Shown one piece after another: positions 23,332-33,071 of a stretch of DNA of 36,278 bases; position 1 is the first letter of the stretch, and every line of letters begins with the position of its first letter. This DNA is from a virus. A model generated the notes under the pieces. The model was not told the origin of the DNA, did no database searches, and saw nothing but the letters and a program-made list of their open reading frames with translations. A program made the position numbers and the translations under genes. Where the stretch lies: the IMG/VR virus record IMGVR_UViG_3300021596_000005, positions 1-36,278 of that record; one strand, 5' to 3'.

Positions 23332-26300
23332 TATTCTTCTTTCTGTTTATATGATTGAACGCTATTGATTGTACGAAGGATTTCGTCTTTCTGTTCTCTC
23401 GTCAATCCTGAGAGTTCGATTTTAGCTTTCATATCTTCCATGTCAGGATGTCCTGAGGCTTTCATTAAAGTTCTCATAAAGCTTGAGTCAGGCCCCATTG
23501 CTTGGGCACGTAAGCGATTGTAGAGAAGCTTTTGCATTTCAGGATCGCCCTGATGACTTGTTACAATCCACTTACCGACGTTTTGAATCCAGCGTACATC
23601 TGTATTACCCTCGCCCAGTTTCTGGGTGTAGTAACGCATCACTGCATCCATTTGCTTGATTGCTTCTTCTTCGGCTTTCTTCTTATCTTTCGAAACCTCC
23701 ATTGACATTTTAATCAATGCGTTTCTGTCGTAATTAGTGAAACCGAACAGTTGAGCAAGAGCATCTAGCTTCGTAGCCTTCTGGTCAATCGTCCCTCCCT
23801 TAGCATCCATGCTCTTCTCCATATCCAACATCTGCTTAGCTTTCCAAGCATTGTTGAACCCTGAAGAAATCTTAGCAATTTCTGTAAAGATGGGAATTAA
23901 TTCTTCAGCGGTAAACTCTTCATCGATTGTACCGTTGAACCAACGTGACATTGATTCGATAGCAGCAGGGAGTCTTCCGCCGTCTTTCAAGAACATAGAC
24001 CCTGATGGACTATTCATTACTAGATCGCCGACACCGCCAGTTATAACAGCGTCATAGCACTTAATCCATCCGTCGATATTGCGTGGGTCAAGAGAATTGA
24101 AATCAACCTTGCCTTGATCCTCTCCACCAATATCCTTAAGCACCTTGTTTAGCATAGCGCTTTGTAAGCCATCAATTACAGCCTCTCTAACGAATTTGTT
24201 TTCTCCGTCAGGGGGTAGTAGGTCTTTGCTAATTAAAGCGCTTACAAGGGCTGTAGGAGGCCCCCAGAACACTAAGTCAGCAGCAGCTAGTCGCATACGT
24301 GTTGCAGCATCAAGCTTTCTGTTAGTATACTGTAGGAACGCCTTATGGGGAACCTGTAAGAATTGCATAGCAAAAGATAGAGATCCTTGGTTGTAAGGCA
24401 TGTCTCCTGCAAAGTTCATCTCGTAGCTGATTGCTCTAGCTTCTGCTTGTACCATCACACGAACGTCAGGGTCCTTCATATCGAAGCCCTTCTTCTCGTA
24501 CTTACGATAGGCAGCAATCAAGTGAGCAGCTAAGTTACCTTGTTCAGCTAAGTCGAAGCCCCAACGGCGTGTAAAGTTTACAGGCTTTAGGAGGGCTCCT
24601 CGTACTGGCCCATGTAACTGAGCAGAGTCTGTTAGAGCACCACGTACTAGGTTACTTCTGTCTACGGCAGAAAGCAATCCACTCTCTTCAATGAAGGAGA
24701 GGAGTTCCTTGTTCTGCTTTGACAGAGGCTTCATTCCAGATACATCACCCATTAGATCGCCAACGGTTCTTACAATATCAAGAACACTATCTCCCTTGTA
24801 CCCTGTGTACGCAAATAGACGTAACACTTGGTTAGGCTGGATGACAAGCTGACGTAGCGGGTTAGTAGCAATAGTTGCCATGAACACAGCATTCTTAGCT
24901 AGTGAGGAAATCCCTGCACCTTCTACTCGTGACTGAGCGAATCGTTCCACTGAAGGTAGTCTTGTCATACGACCCACCTCTGCAACATAGTTCCAGAACT
25001 GACGAGTCATCTGATCAGCAGCAGCGAGGTATCCGTTCTCAATATAACGAATGTACTCCCAGTTGGTACGTGCATCACGAATCTCTTTTGTAGTGAAGAT
25101 GCCCTTAGCGTTAATCTCCTCAACAGTCATTGGGAATCTCTTCTGACCATCAACAGTTTGTACGAAATCACCAAACTGATTCACCCAGCGAGCCTTAGCT
25201 TGTTCTAACATAGGACGCATCATTGTACGGCCAGAGATACTTCTAGCAGCTTTCACTGCGGCTTCTGCTGGATTAACAATATAGCTTTGATCGCCTAGGT
25301 GGTTTAGTCCTGAGGAGTCCTCAAGAGTTTTACCTCTGTGCCTTTGAGCAATACGACCTGAGGCACCATTAACGTCCCACCAGTCATTACTCCCCTTTAC
25401 CATAGCACGTTCGTCTGAACGTACACGATATTCAACACCAGGGTTAGCTCTCTGCATACGCTTAACGAAATGATCCGCTTCAGCAGAATCTCCTGCTACA
25501 GCAATTGCTTTCGTGTACTTAGTACCGTCAGCACGTACAACAACTTCGTCTACGAATCGAGCAGCTTTATATTGTACTTGGAAATATCCTTCACGATAGT
25601 TGAGAACTGAATCGTTAGAAGTAATCCCTCTCATGTATTCCGTAGGGCGTTCACGAGATACAATATATTCTACAACTTGACCATTGATTGTCTCTGGTCT
25701 GCGAAGACGTACTAAAGAACCCTTTTGTACATCATACAAATCGTCAATTTCTGCACCAGTGATAGCTCGCACTTGGTCGATTGTTGGATCGTAGACAGTA
25801 TCAATATTTCTATTCTTACTGATCTTCTTTCCATACAACTTAGCGTTAGCACTCTCTAATACTTCATAGCCTTCATTACGCATGGTACGCACAACATCTA
25901 GGTTTTCTAGATTGTAATGTGTGTCCCAGAACTTACGCCATTTAGCTACAGCATTACGTGCTCCTGCATCTAGACCCTCAGAAATCATATGAGCCACATC
26001 TGGCTTGATTCCGTTGAAGTTGGCTTTGATTAGGTATTCATTAAGCGCTTGACGCATTTGCTTAGGTAATGCTTTCCATTCCTCGGCATACTCGTTAGCG
26101 AGAGACAGCATGTACTTCTCCATACGGGAAGTTCTGTCAGCACCTGCAGAAATAGGACGTGAGAGAGATGGATCAATCATCGTAGCAGGGTCAGCTACAA
26201 ATCTAGCTGCACTACCTCGATCATTCCAAACAAGAGAGGAGAAACTGTCAAACAGGTTCATCTTAGTTGTAAGATGTTCCATTCCAGAGATATCTGTAAT

Positions 26301-28448
26301 GTCGTACCCCTGATTAACATCTACACGTACATGGTATTCCCCAGGACCAATGTCAGGAATGTTCTTCTTATCTACTTCTCTAAACTCAGCGCCTACTCGT
26401 TGAAGAAGAGTGATTTGATCTTCATTAACACCGAACCTACGTAGAGCAAACTTTGCTTGCAGTACAGCTTCTGCTGCATCAGCGAATCCGCCTTCCGGTG
26501 TTCCATACACAGCACTAATTCTAAACTTGCCATCGACATCATCCTTAGCGAATGAGGACAGTGAAGGATGAATCTCTAAGCCTTCAGCATTACGGAAATC
26601 ATTCACAATGTTAGCTCTAATTGCAGCCTTCTCACCCTTGGTTAAACCAATAGATTCAGTGGTTGCAATCGTATCGAGGATGTGCTCATCAACCTTTACA
26701 GCTTGACGCACTTCACGATCAGCATCTGTAAGCTTAGCAATTACTGGACCATTAGGTGTAGTTGCTTGTGGCATTAGATTAGAGGTAACTGCATCCTGCT
26801 TAGATGATCCATACATGGCTCTTGCAAGCTCATCATCTGGTGCATCGTTAACAGCCTTAAAGATCATTCGAGCATTTGATGGGTTGGCTGTAGCCATGAT
26901 GTTAGCCATAGCCGCAGGGTTGTACTGATGTACTGTAGTGTTCCAATCAATTCTACGAATAGAGTCTGCAATCTCTGTTAAGAGAGACCCTGCTTCAGAA
27001 GGCATTCCCTTCTTAAGCTCTGTAATCTGCTTATCTAGATCAGCAAGTCTTTGTTCATTTTTAGCAGCACTTGCATTCTTATCTAGAAGCCCTTGCAGTC
27101 TACCTTGCTTAGCTTCATAATCAGCTACTTCATCAGCAATGTCTTTCTCAGCACGCTTTACAGCTTCTTTGTAAGACAGTTGTTGATTGGTTTGATATTC
27201 TTTAGCTCTTGCTTTTACATCTGTGACAGGCTTCTCTAGCGCCTTCATCTCATCATAGATTTTACGAACTTGTCCGTTATCTAGGAGAGGAGAGGAATCA
27301 CCTAAGGTGCTTGCTCGTTGTGCCTCAAGCTCTTGAATGGCTTTCTGGCGGGCTGCAAGCTCTACATCAGGGGTAGATACCTTAGCACCTTCAAAAATTG
27401 ATTCTGGGGCTTTCTGAGGGCTTGCAGAAGGTGTCTTAGCTACAGGAGTTCTTGGTTCTGTTGAAGGAACAACATTTGAAGCAATCTTAGGTGTCTTCCC
27501 TAGCTTTCCTACATTCTTAGCTGAACGATAAACTTCACCAATACCCACCAGGTCAAGGATAGGTGAAAGACGATCAAGCCACTTCTCAGTACTAGAATAA
27601 CCTTCTGGATCAAAAACACTGATTAGCTTTAGGTATTCACCGTAGTCGTTATCGCTAGAAAGGATAACCCCTGACTTGCCTTGTAAGCTTTCAATAGCAC
27701 CTCTAGCAAACTCTTCACGAGCCTTAGGAGGAAGGTTCTGGAAAGTCTCTCTCAAGTCCTCCATTGAACCACCAGCATCTAGATAGGAGAGAAGGAAGTC
27801 TTTACCAGAAGCTTTCCCATATTTCTTCTTTAGATCAGCAGTTACTTTACCAATTGTAACGTTGTTAGCGAATGGTACTACGGATACTTCTAGCAGCTCT
27901 AGGAATGTTCTTCCCTGACTCTCTGATTGAAGCTTAGCACCTGCTCCGTTAACTAACGCTTGAATTCGATTCTGACTATCGATAACTTCATCTAGAAGCT
28001 CGGCAATGTTGTCTCGAACTTGTTCAGGCTCTTCTTTAGTAACTTTTGTTGGTTGCGCTAGATGTGCAACAGCTACTTCTTTATTTAAATTACTTGCAGG
28101 CAGCTTCATCTTTGCGTTATACGCATCGAGGGCTGCCTTTTTGTTTTCAATCGTTACATCACGACTAGCAAGGATACCAGTGAGCACCTCTAGGTCTTTG
28201 TTTGAAGACTTTCTAGAGATATCGGTTTCAAGCGCTTTACGGTATGAATCTTGCCCAGCTTGGGCCTCCGAAACCAAAGTTTGGTACGTAGACACCAGCT
28301 TATCTGGGGTTTGTGTTAATGCTGAAACTTTTGCTGATCTATCTTGAATAGTTGCAAGAGGAAGTTGTGCAGCAACAGGAGGTTCTGGGTACATCTCGTT
28401 AAGATCGATGCTATCCGTTCCACCAAACATTTGGTCAATTGTATCCAA
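23331..28448 (-). CDS. Giant internal virion (DNA-ejection) protein, 1705 aa
   Basis: The largest gene in the window, corresponding by size and position to gp16-type proteins that enter the cell envelope with the DNA in short-tailed phages. It has an acidic N-terminus, coiled-coil charged regions (about 390-490), a long soluble middle, and a C-terminal half with several amphipathic or hydrophobic helices (around FWGPPTALVSALIS). I see no lysozyme or transglycosylase motif and no RNA polymerase motifs, so it is not an N4-type virion RNA polymerase. Confidence 0.75.
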   Translation of the reverse strand: MDTIDQMFGGTDSIDLNEMYPEPPVAAQLPLATIQDRSAKVSALTQTPDKLVSTYQTLVSEAQAGQDSYRKALETDISRKSSNKDLEVLTGILASRDVTIENKKAALDAYNAKMKLPASNLNKEVAVAHLAQPTKVTKEEPEQVRDNIAELLDEVIDSQNRIQALVNGAGAKLQSESQGRTFLELLEVSVVPFANNVTIGKVTADLKKKYGKASGKDFLLSYLDAGGSMEDLRETFQNLPPKAREEFARGAIESLQGKSGVILSSDNDYGEYLKLISVFDPEGYSSTEKWLDRLSPILDLVGIGEVYRSAKNVGKLGKTPKIASNVVPSTEPRTPVAKTPSASPQKAPESIFEGAKVSTPDVELAARQKAIQELEAQRASTLGDSSPLLDNGQVRKIYDEMKALEKPVTDVKARAKEYQTNQQLSYKEAVKRAEKDIADEVADYEAKQGRLQGLLDKNASAAKNEQRLADLDKQITELKKGMPSEAGSLLTEIADSIRRIDWNTTVHQYNPAAMANIMATANPSNARMIFKAVNDAPDDELARAMYGSSKQDAVTSNLMPQATTPNGPVIAKLTDADREVRQAVKVDEHILDTIATTESIGLTKGEKAAIRANIVNDFRNAEGLEIHPSLSSFAKDDVDGKFRISAVYGTPEGGFADAAEAVLQAKFALRRFGVNEDQITLLQRVGAEFREVDKKNIPDIGPGEYHVRVDVNQGYDITDISGMEHLTTKMNLFDSFSSLVWNDRGSAARFVADPATMIDPSLSRPISAGADRTSRMEKYMLSLANEYAEEWKALPKQMRQALNEYLIKANFNGIKPDVAHMISEGLDAGARNAVAKWRKFWDTHYNLENLDVVRTMRNEGYEVLESANAKLYGKKISKNRNIDTVYDPTIDQVRAITGAEIDDLYDVQKGSLVRLRRPETINGQVVEYIVSRERPTEYMRGITSNDSVLNYREGYFQVQYKAARFVDEVVVRADGTKYTKAIAVAGDSAEADHFVKRMQRANPGVEYRVRSDERAMVKGSNDWWDVNGASGRIAQRHRGKTLEDSSGLNHLGDQSYIVNPAEAAVKAARSISGRTMMRPMLEQAKARWVNQFGDFVQTVDGQKRFPMTVEEINAKGIFTTKEIRDARTNWEYIRYIENGYLAAADQMTRQFWNYVAEVGRMTRLPSVERFAQSRVEGAGISSLAKNAVFMATIATNPLRQLVIQPNQVLRLFAYTGYKGDSVLDIVRTVGDLMGDVSGMKPLSKQNKELLSFIEESGLLSAVDRSNLVRGALTDSAQLHGPVRGALLKPVNFTRRWGFDLAEQGNLAAHLIAAYRKYEKKGFDMKDPDVRVMVQAEARAISYEMNFAGDMPYNQGSLSFAMQFLQVPHKAFLQYTNRKLDAATRMRLAAADLVFWGPPTALVSALISKDLLPPDGENKFVREAVIDGLQSAMLNKVLKDIGGEDQGKVDFNSLDPRNIDGWIKCYDAVITGGVGDLVMNSPSGSMFLKDGGRLPAAIESMSRWFNGTIDEEFTAEELIPIFTEIAKISSGFNNAWKAKQMLDMEKSMDAKGGTIDQKATKLDALAQLFGFTNYDRNALIKMSMEVSKDKKKAEEEAIKQMDAVMRYYTQKLGEGNTDVRWIQNVGKWIVTSHQGDPEMQKLLYNRLRAQAMGPDSSFMRTLMKASGHPDMEDMKAKIELSGLTREQKDEILRTINSVQSYKQKEE

Positions 28449-28452
28449 TTTA

Positions 28453-28884
28453 TTATCCTTTTTTCACGGCTCCAGCTTTCACGGCTCCAGCACCCATCAT
28501 TGCAAGGTTAGAAACGCCCTGATAAATCTGTGATCTATTGAGAGCATCGTTAGCCTGTTGCTGGAAGATGCTGATATTCTGAGAAGTCTGTAAAGCGCCT
28601 AGGTTACTTCCTAGATTAGCGCTCAAGTTAGTAGAAAGAACACCTAGAGCGCCTAGCTCTCCTGAACTTTCTGTTGCCCCTGAGGCAGCAGAGACTTGAA
28701 GAAGCTGTGCTCTACGGATACGTTCTTCACGTAGCTGATTACGCCTCTCTTGCATTGCTTGGGACTTGTTCCCGGCACGTTGTTCAGACTGTGCCCTTTT
28801 CTGCATTTTATTTGCTTTGTTTTGCTGAGAAATGCTTGCTGCCGTCCCTACAGCAGCTACAGCTACAAGTGCTGAAAAAGCCAT
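28453..28884 (-). CDS. Small internal virion protein, T7 gp14-like
   Basis: A 143-aa protein with a short hydrophobic N-terminus (LVAVAAVGTAAS), a helical basic middle (ERRNQLREERIRRAQLLQ) and an Ala/Gly/Ser-rich C-terminus, the usual build of the smallest ejection protein. It precedes the giant ejection protein. The C-terminus contains a duplicated AGAVK from a perfect 15-bp tandem repeat. Confidence 0.7.
   Translation of the reverse strand: MAFSALVAVAAVGTAASISQQNKANKMQKRAQSEQRAGNKSQAMQERRNQLREERIRRAQLLQVSAASGATESSGELGALGVLSTNLSANLGSNLGALQTSQNISIFQQQANDALNRSQIYQGVSNLAMMGAGAVKAGAVKKG
28462..28491. repeat. Perfect 15-bp tandem repeat, two copies
   Basis: Two adjoining copies of TTTCACGGCTCCAGC inside the end of the small internal virion protein gene, duplicating five codons. 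A recent slippage-type duplication that keeps the frame. Confidence 0.9.
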
Positions 28885-29285
28885 TATAATTCTTTCAAGT
28901 AAATGTTTTCATGTAACGAATTACCTAGTCTTGGTAAAATCTTATCCAGAGGGCTGTTAACTTTAGCGTGCCACATCATCAACTCTGCTCCAGCAATCCT
29001 TGCATTCTCTTCTGTCTTCTTGATAAGCTTTAATCCTAATGGAGAATTTCTTTTATCTGGATGAACGAATAAGAGGTCGTTATAGCAAATCAAAACATCT
29101 TTGTAATGTAGATGTGTTGAGAGAATGTTAATCGAATAACCAACCAACTCTTCATCGCAAAAAGCAAGAAGGTTAATAAGCTCTCAAGATTTTTCTAATT
29201 CCTCGTATCTATCGTAATCCCCATTAACTACAAAGAGGTCTTTACGCTTAACTAATTCATCCCAATGAGATGCAAGAAGAGGCAT
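28884..29285 (-). pseudogene. GNAT-like acetyltransferase interrupted by an in-frame TGA
   Basis: The intact-looking frame runs 134 codons from ATG 29285 (MPLLASHWDELVKRK) but has a TGA at 29184-29186, after residue 33. Beyond it the same frame continues to 28884 without break. The part after the stop holds FVHPDKRNSPLGLKLIKK, the pyrophosphate-binding stretch of GNAT acetyltransferases. A restart at TTG 29147 would make 87 aa, lacking the first strand and helix. It lies between tail tube and ejection genes, where T7 has gene 13. Single-base nonsense mutation is the simplest reading; readthrough is possible. Confidence 0.75.
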
Positions 29286-29322
29286 GTTAAAGAGGGCCTC
29301 TTTATAAGACCCCCTTCTAATT

Positions 29323-31593
29323 TTAAGTGATTGGTGAGGCATTTAAGCTAATGTTCCATCCAAGGAGTTTACAATCTTTATCTGGCTCAGATTCAAAGTA
29401 AACAGAGAATGCTCTTCCTTGTCCACGAATCTTACTCTTAGTAATTACTGTTTTATTAGAGGATTTCAGACTTGGTTGATTCAAATCCGTAAGCTCTACA
29501 CGGCTTAGACGATACACCTGTTGGGGCGTTGTCCAGCGTCCTGCATCAATTGTCTCTGCCCAATCCCATTGGAAACGCATTAAGCATCCTGATGGATTAA
29601 TGAATCCGCCAAAGCTGTCAATACCTGTCTCAGTTTTCTCAAGAACAGTTAGGAGATATGGTACTTGCTTTACAGCAGATACGTCCCCAGCAGTGATGGC
29701 TCCAGTAAGAATGTATGCATGTGCATCAGCATAGTCCCAATCCTTCCATGAGGAATTACGGTAGTAACTAAAACTGAATGAATAGATTCCAGCAGTATTC
29801 TTAAGTACGAGATATCTAATGTTTCTATTAGAAGAAGTTTTCTTACCTAAATCAATTACTACAGGATCAGTTGAAACAAATACTTGGTCGGTAGTTGTAA
29901 ATACATCTACTGTTAAAGCTTCAGATGTAAATCTATTAGTATCAAATCCTTGAACGACTTCATATAAATTATCTTCTGAAGGAAAGATTTTAAATTTATA
30001 GAAACATCCTAGAATCAAATCTAGAATGAGTTCATAAGTTTCATTGTCTTCTTCAAAGAACCCCTTAGTATGATAAATCCATCGTACACGCTTAGCTAAG
30101 GAATCGTAAACTCCTCTTACATTTTGTTTAGAGAAATTATCAATATCTTGGTAGAGGGTTCTAATCGATAACGCAGTGATGCTCTCAGTGGAAAGCATTC
30201 CTGTTTCATTAGCACCTACAACGTAAATACCGTCTTCAGCCCAAAACATAACTTTTGAACCATCAGTAACAACAGACTTATCTCCGATGCACCCAAAGGT
30301 GGATAGAGTATCAACTCGATAGTTCGTAGCTGTAAAGCCATAATCACTTCCGCCAGTAATTGACCAAACACCGTTTGTAGCTAATACAATCATGGAGTTT
30401 CCAATCACCTCCATAGAGATGATTCGTGAAGCCCCTGCAATACGGATATAGCCACCATCAGTATCTACAATATCTGCGTTTTCACGAGAGGTTGGATCAC
30501 CTTCTTGGTAGCACTTACCGTAGTCTTGTTTATTCTTAACTAATTGAGAAAAGAAGACATAGCTAGAAAGCGTAGGACTTGCATCATCCCCACCTTCCAC
30601 TTCCCCTCCAAATCCAGCATACCAAACTCTTCCTGCAAACTCTTTTACAATTGTAGCACCCTTAGTTGTTCTATCTAGGGGCGTATCAATTGACTTGTAA
30701 GCAAGGGCAGGGTACTTGGCACCGTTAGCTTCGAAAGCTTCTTTTCTAGAAGCACCTCTCGATAGGGCATCAATGATAAAATAGCCCTTAGAGGCTTTTG
30801 TATCACCGCCTAGTACCTCTTCATATAGTTTGTGGAAAATACGCTCAAAAGGCTCAGAACCGCTTGCAACGGGCTGAAATTGTAAGCCAGGCCATACAGT
30901 TTCTGAATTGCTAGGGGCTACACCGAATTTAGTGAAATAGTAGTACGCAGGATCAACAAGAATGTTATCTTGGTTCTTACGTGGAATACCCCAAGATTGG
31001 TTCTGAAGATTGTAATAGTGCGTTAGGGTTAGTGGCCCTCTATATGATTTATCTGTGTTGTATTCAGCAGGGTCTGTAGTGATCCCCCAGAAGTCTCTAC
31101 ATTTGATTGTAAAATACTCTGAACTAAGAACGCCACCTTTATAACTGACAAGAGCAAGTTTAGGGTCACCACAAGCTACAACAAGTCTTCCGTCAACAGC
31201 CGCGAGAGAATATGAAGCTAGTACAGAAAGTTCAGTTAATGTGATTGAACCAATGTACCCATCTGCTGAAATAGGGTTCTCTGCCATGTTATACACATGA
31301 AGACTGTTCCCTTCCTGTACTACTACGAAATCTTGATCTGCTACACCTCCAGCATCCTTCCAACGGAATACACTAGGAGAGCCGTACGCAACAGAGATTT
31401 GAGAGTCTAACGTCTTAAAAGAAGCCCCACTTTCCAAGTCCATTCCTAAACGGCGTTGACGAGTTCCTTTACGATCAATTTCGTAATTCTGTTCGTCAAG
31501 GGATGCGTTCTCTGGGAAATTTAAAGGGCTTGCTTCGGAAATGATTCCCTTAACAAAATTGTTAAACTCGGCTTTAGTGGAGTTCTTTGGCAT
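29323..31593 (-). CDS. Tail tubular protein B (T7 gp12-like nozzle)
   Basis: A 756-aa beta-rich protein. The opening NNFVKGIISEASPLNFPENASLDEQNYEIDR is typical of the nozzle protein of short-tailed phages, as are GVWSITGG and the order of VLATNGV-like blade repeats. It forms the tip of the tail tube. It is preceded by a 62-aa gene and the gatekeeper gene, matching T7-type order. Complete, with no break seen. Confidence 0.85.
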   Translation of the reverse strand: MPKNSTKAEFNNFVKGIISEASPLNFPENASLDEQNYEIDRKGTRQRRLGMDLESGASFKTLDSQISVAYGSPSVFRWKDAGGVADQDFVVVQEGNSLHVYNMAENPISADGYIGSITLTELSVLASYSLAAVDGRLVVACGDPKLALVSYKGGVLSSEYFTIKCRDFWGITTDPAEYNTDKSYRGPLTLTHYYNLQNQSWGIPRKNQDNILVDPAYYYFTKFGVAPSNSETVWPGLQFQPVASGSEPFERIFHKLYEEVLGGDTKASKGYFIIDALSRGASRKEAFEANGAKYPALAYKSIDTPLDRTTKGATIVKEFAGRVWYAGFGGEVEGGDDASPTLSSYVFFSQLVKNKQDYGKCYQEGDPTSRENADIVDTDGGYIRIAGASRIISMEVIGNSMIVLATNGVWSITGGSDYGFTATNYRVDTLSTFGCIGDKSVVTDGSKVMFWAEDGIYVVGANETGMLSTESITALSIRTLYQDIDNFSKQNVRGVYDSLAKRVRWIYHTKGFFEEDNETYELILDLILGCFYKFKIFPSEDNLYEVVQGFDTNRFTSEALTVDVFTTTDQVFVSTDPVVIDLGKKTSSNRNIRYLVLKNTAGIYSFSFSYYRNSSWKDWDYADAHAYILTGAITAGDVSAVKQVPYLLTVLEKTETGIDSFGGFINPSGCLMRFQWDWAETIDAGRWTTPQQVYRLSRVELTDLNQPSLKSSNKTVITKSKIRGQGRAFSVYFESEPDKDCKLLGWNISLNASPIT

Positions 31594-31781
31594 TACTTAG
31601 TCTCTTTACTATCTAGGTACATATCGATAATTCCCTTTGGAATTGTTCGATTCGTAAACATACCTTGGAGGACATTAGGAATTTTACCACCCTTACCCTC
31701 TGTCACTACGATGTAATGACTGGGCATTGTAGGGGAAGGCTTAATCTGGTATCCCCGATATTCTGACATATATACGTTCAT
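31593..31781 (-). CDS. Small unknown protein between the two tail tubular genes
   Basis: A 62-aa protein, SEYRGYQIKPSPTMPSHYIV with a short helical end (TIPKGIIDMYLD). It overlaps both neighbours by one base, as is common in the tail operon. The same kind of small protein sits here in several related phages as I recall; function unknown. Confidence 0.65.
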   Translation of the reverse strand: MNVYMSEYRGYQIKPSPTMPSHYIVVTEGKGGKIPNVLQGMFTNRTIPKGIIDMYLDSKETK

Positions 31782-32515
31782 TATCGTTTTCTTCCATAGT
31801 CAGGGTATTTAACACCCCCTTGGGCTCTCCACGCTTTACGTGAAAGCCATCGTTGTTGTCTTCCTGCTTTCTGTTCTGCCTTCTGATTAACCATTTGTTT
31901 CTGGTTAAAGAATGCAGTGCTCTTAGCTTCTTCTAAGAGGGCAGGGAAAGCTTCTACAGGAAGATCAGGAATAAATGTATCTTCCTTTACCCAGACAGGC
32001 TGGATATATGCTAAGCACTGTGTCTTGCTTGCTTTAAGTGTATCATCTACAGAGCTGTTGTATGAATCGCAAACAATGTAATTGTCATCAAAGGTAGTCC
32101 AGTACTCTGGGTCTTTATCGTTGACAATCAGAAGGGTTGATCCACCAAAATCGTAAACAGTTTCTACGTTGGTATTGGTAAGTGTTCTGTGTGATAGCAG
32201 CTCTAGGAATTCATCAGGATGACGAAACTTTAGAGAAACATACTTACCCTTATCGTTTAGATATCTTGCATCTACAAGCTCTTTAACGTTTACAGGGAGC
32301 TTTAGGTAGTTAGGACGAGTGAGGTCGCTAGGAGAGTCTAGCTGAATTAGCTTCTTTAGATGAGGCCAGTTTCTATTTCCAATCATCTCAAAGTAGCAAG
32401 TACGAACGACCTGGGCTACTTGAAGAGATTCTGTTGTGTCATTGATACTGTTAACCTCATCAGAATCCATGTCAGAAAGGATATCTTGAACAATATCTAG
32501 TAATGACATTTTCAT
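31781..32515 (-). CDS. Tail tubular protein A (T7 gp11-like gatekeeper)
   Basis: A 244-aa protein starting MKMSLLDIVQDILSDM at 32515, seven bases after GGAG; an upstream in-frame ATG at 32554 lies before that ribosome site and is less likely. The helical N-terminus with VVRTCYFEMIGNRNWPHLKK is characteristic of gatekeeper proteins that form the ring between portal and nozzle. The C-terminus is basic (RKAWRAQGG, YPDYGRKR). Complete. Confidence 0.85.
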   Translation of the reverse strand: MKMSLLDIVQDILSDMDSDEVNSINDTTESLQVAQVVRTCYFEMIGNRNWPHLKKLIQLDSPSDLTRPNYLKLPVNVKELVDARYLNDKGKYVSLKFRHPDEFLELLSHRTLTNTNVETVYDFGGSTLLIVNDKDPEYWTTFDDNYIVCDSYNSSVDDTLKASKTQCLAYIQPVWVKEDTFIPDLPVEAFPALLEEAKSTAFFNQKQMVNQKAEQKAGRQQRWLSRKAWRAQGGVKYPDYGRKR

Positions 32516-32516
32516 T

Positions 32517-33013
32517 TTATGACTCCTTATATGTACGCTGAAGTACAAATCCAATATCGTAAATATTTACGTTAGTGTCTGGAGTTACAAATAAAGAAAG
32601 CTGTGTGTTATTAATGAAGCTTCCTAGATACAACGCAGTGGTAAATGAAACGTAGTTTACTGCACCACCACCTTTAATGAATTGAGTGCTAGCGGAGACA
32701 ACAGTAGGGCCGTTATTGGTTTCTAATTCACTATTGATAATGTAAGGAGTTCCTGCCGCAGCAGCAGCAGTACATTTAAATTGTATCCGTGCAATATAAA
32801 CTGCATTCAAATCATTAATTACAAATCGACTATTAGCTGTATCCCACAAAGCACCTAAACGGTATCTGAATATGAAAAATCACTTTCATATAACTTTCGC
32901 CATGTTCCTGCATTAGGACCTGTGGCGACATAAACCTGGGAAGCTGTAGCTGAACTCAATCCCTTCGGATCGTGTCGTTCAGAGTCTGGAATATCTTTAT
33001 GTAAGATTGACAT
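32517..33013 (-). pseudogene. Frameshifted tail or head-associated protein (two pieces)
   Basis: An N-terminal piece begins at ATG 33013 (MSILHKDIPDSERHDPKG, 52 aa, stop 32855-32857). The C-terminal piece is open from about 32888 down to 32517 in the -1 frame, with RLGALWDTANSRFVINDL. The two overlap around a run of five T (minus strand; 32875-32879). Adding one T there joins them into a single protein of about 165 aa. Both pieces read like one family. So the gene is either mutated by one base in a homopolymer, mis-sequenced, or translated with a -1 slip. Function unknown. Confidence 0.75.
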
Positions 33014-33032
33014 ATTTGTTCCACAAATAAGA

Positions 33033-33063
33033 AATGGGGATCACCATTATAGTGACCCCCATT
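33033..33063 (-). terminator. Hairpin after the capsid and decoration genes
   Basis: A long inverted repeat, AATGGGG-x-TCAC with GTGA-x-CCCCATT, seven-base loop. On the minus strand it is followed by a modest T-rich stretch (TTTCTTATTTG). It lies just after the 160-aa gene stop, so it could reduce transcription from the highly expressed capsid block into the tail genes. Confidence 0.7.
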
Positions 33064-33071
33064 AAGGTTCC

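Noticed and set aside
23331-28448. N4-type virion RNA polymerase because of great length
   Set aside because: No polymerase motifs seen and it is about half the N4 length; an ejection protein fits better.
29286-29322. GC-rich palindrome AAAGAGG/CCTCTTT region as a terminator after the nozzle gene
   Set aside because: The stem has mismatches or too small a loop and no proper T-run follows on the minus strand.
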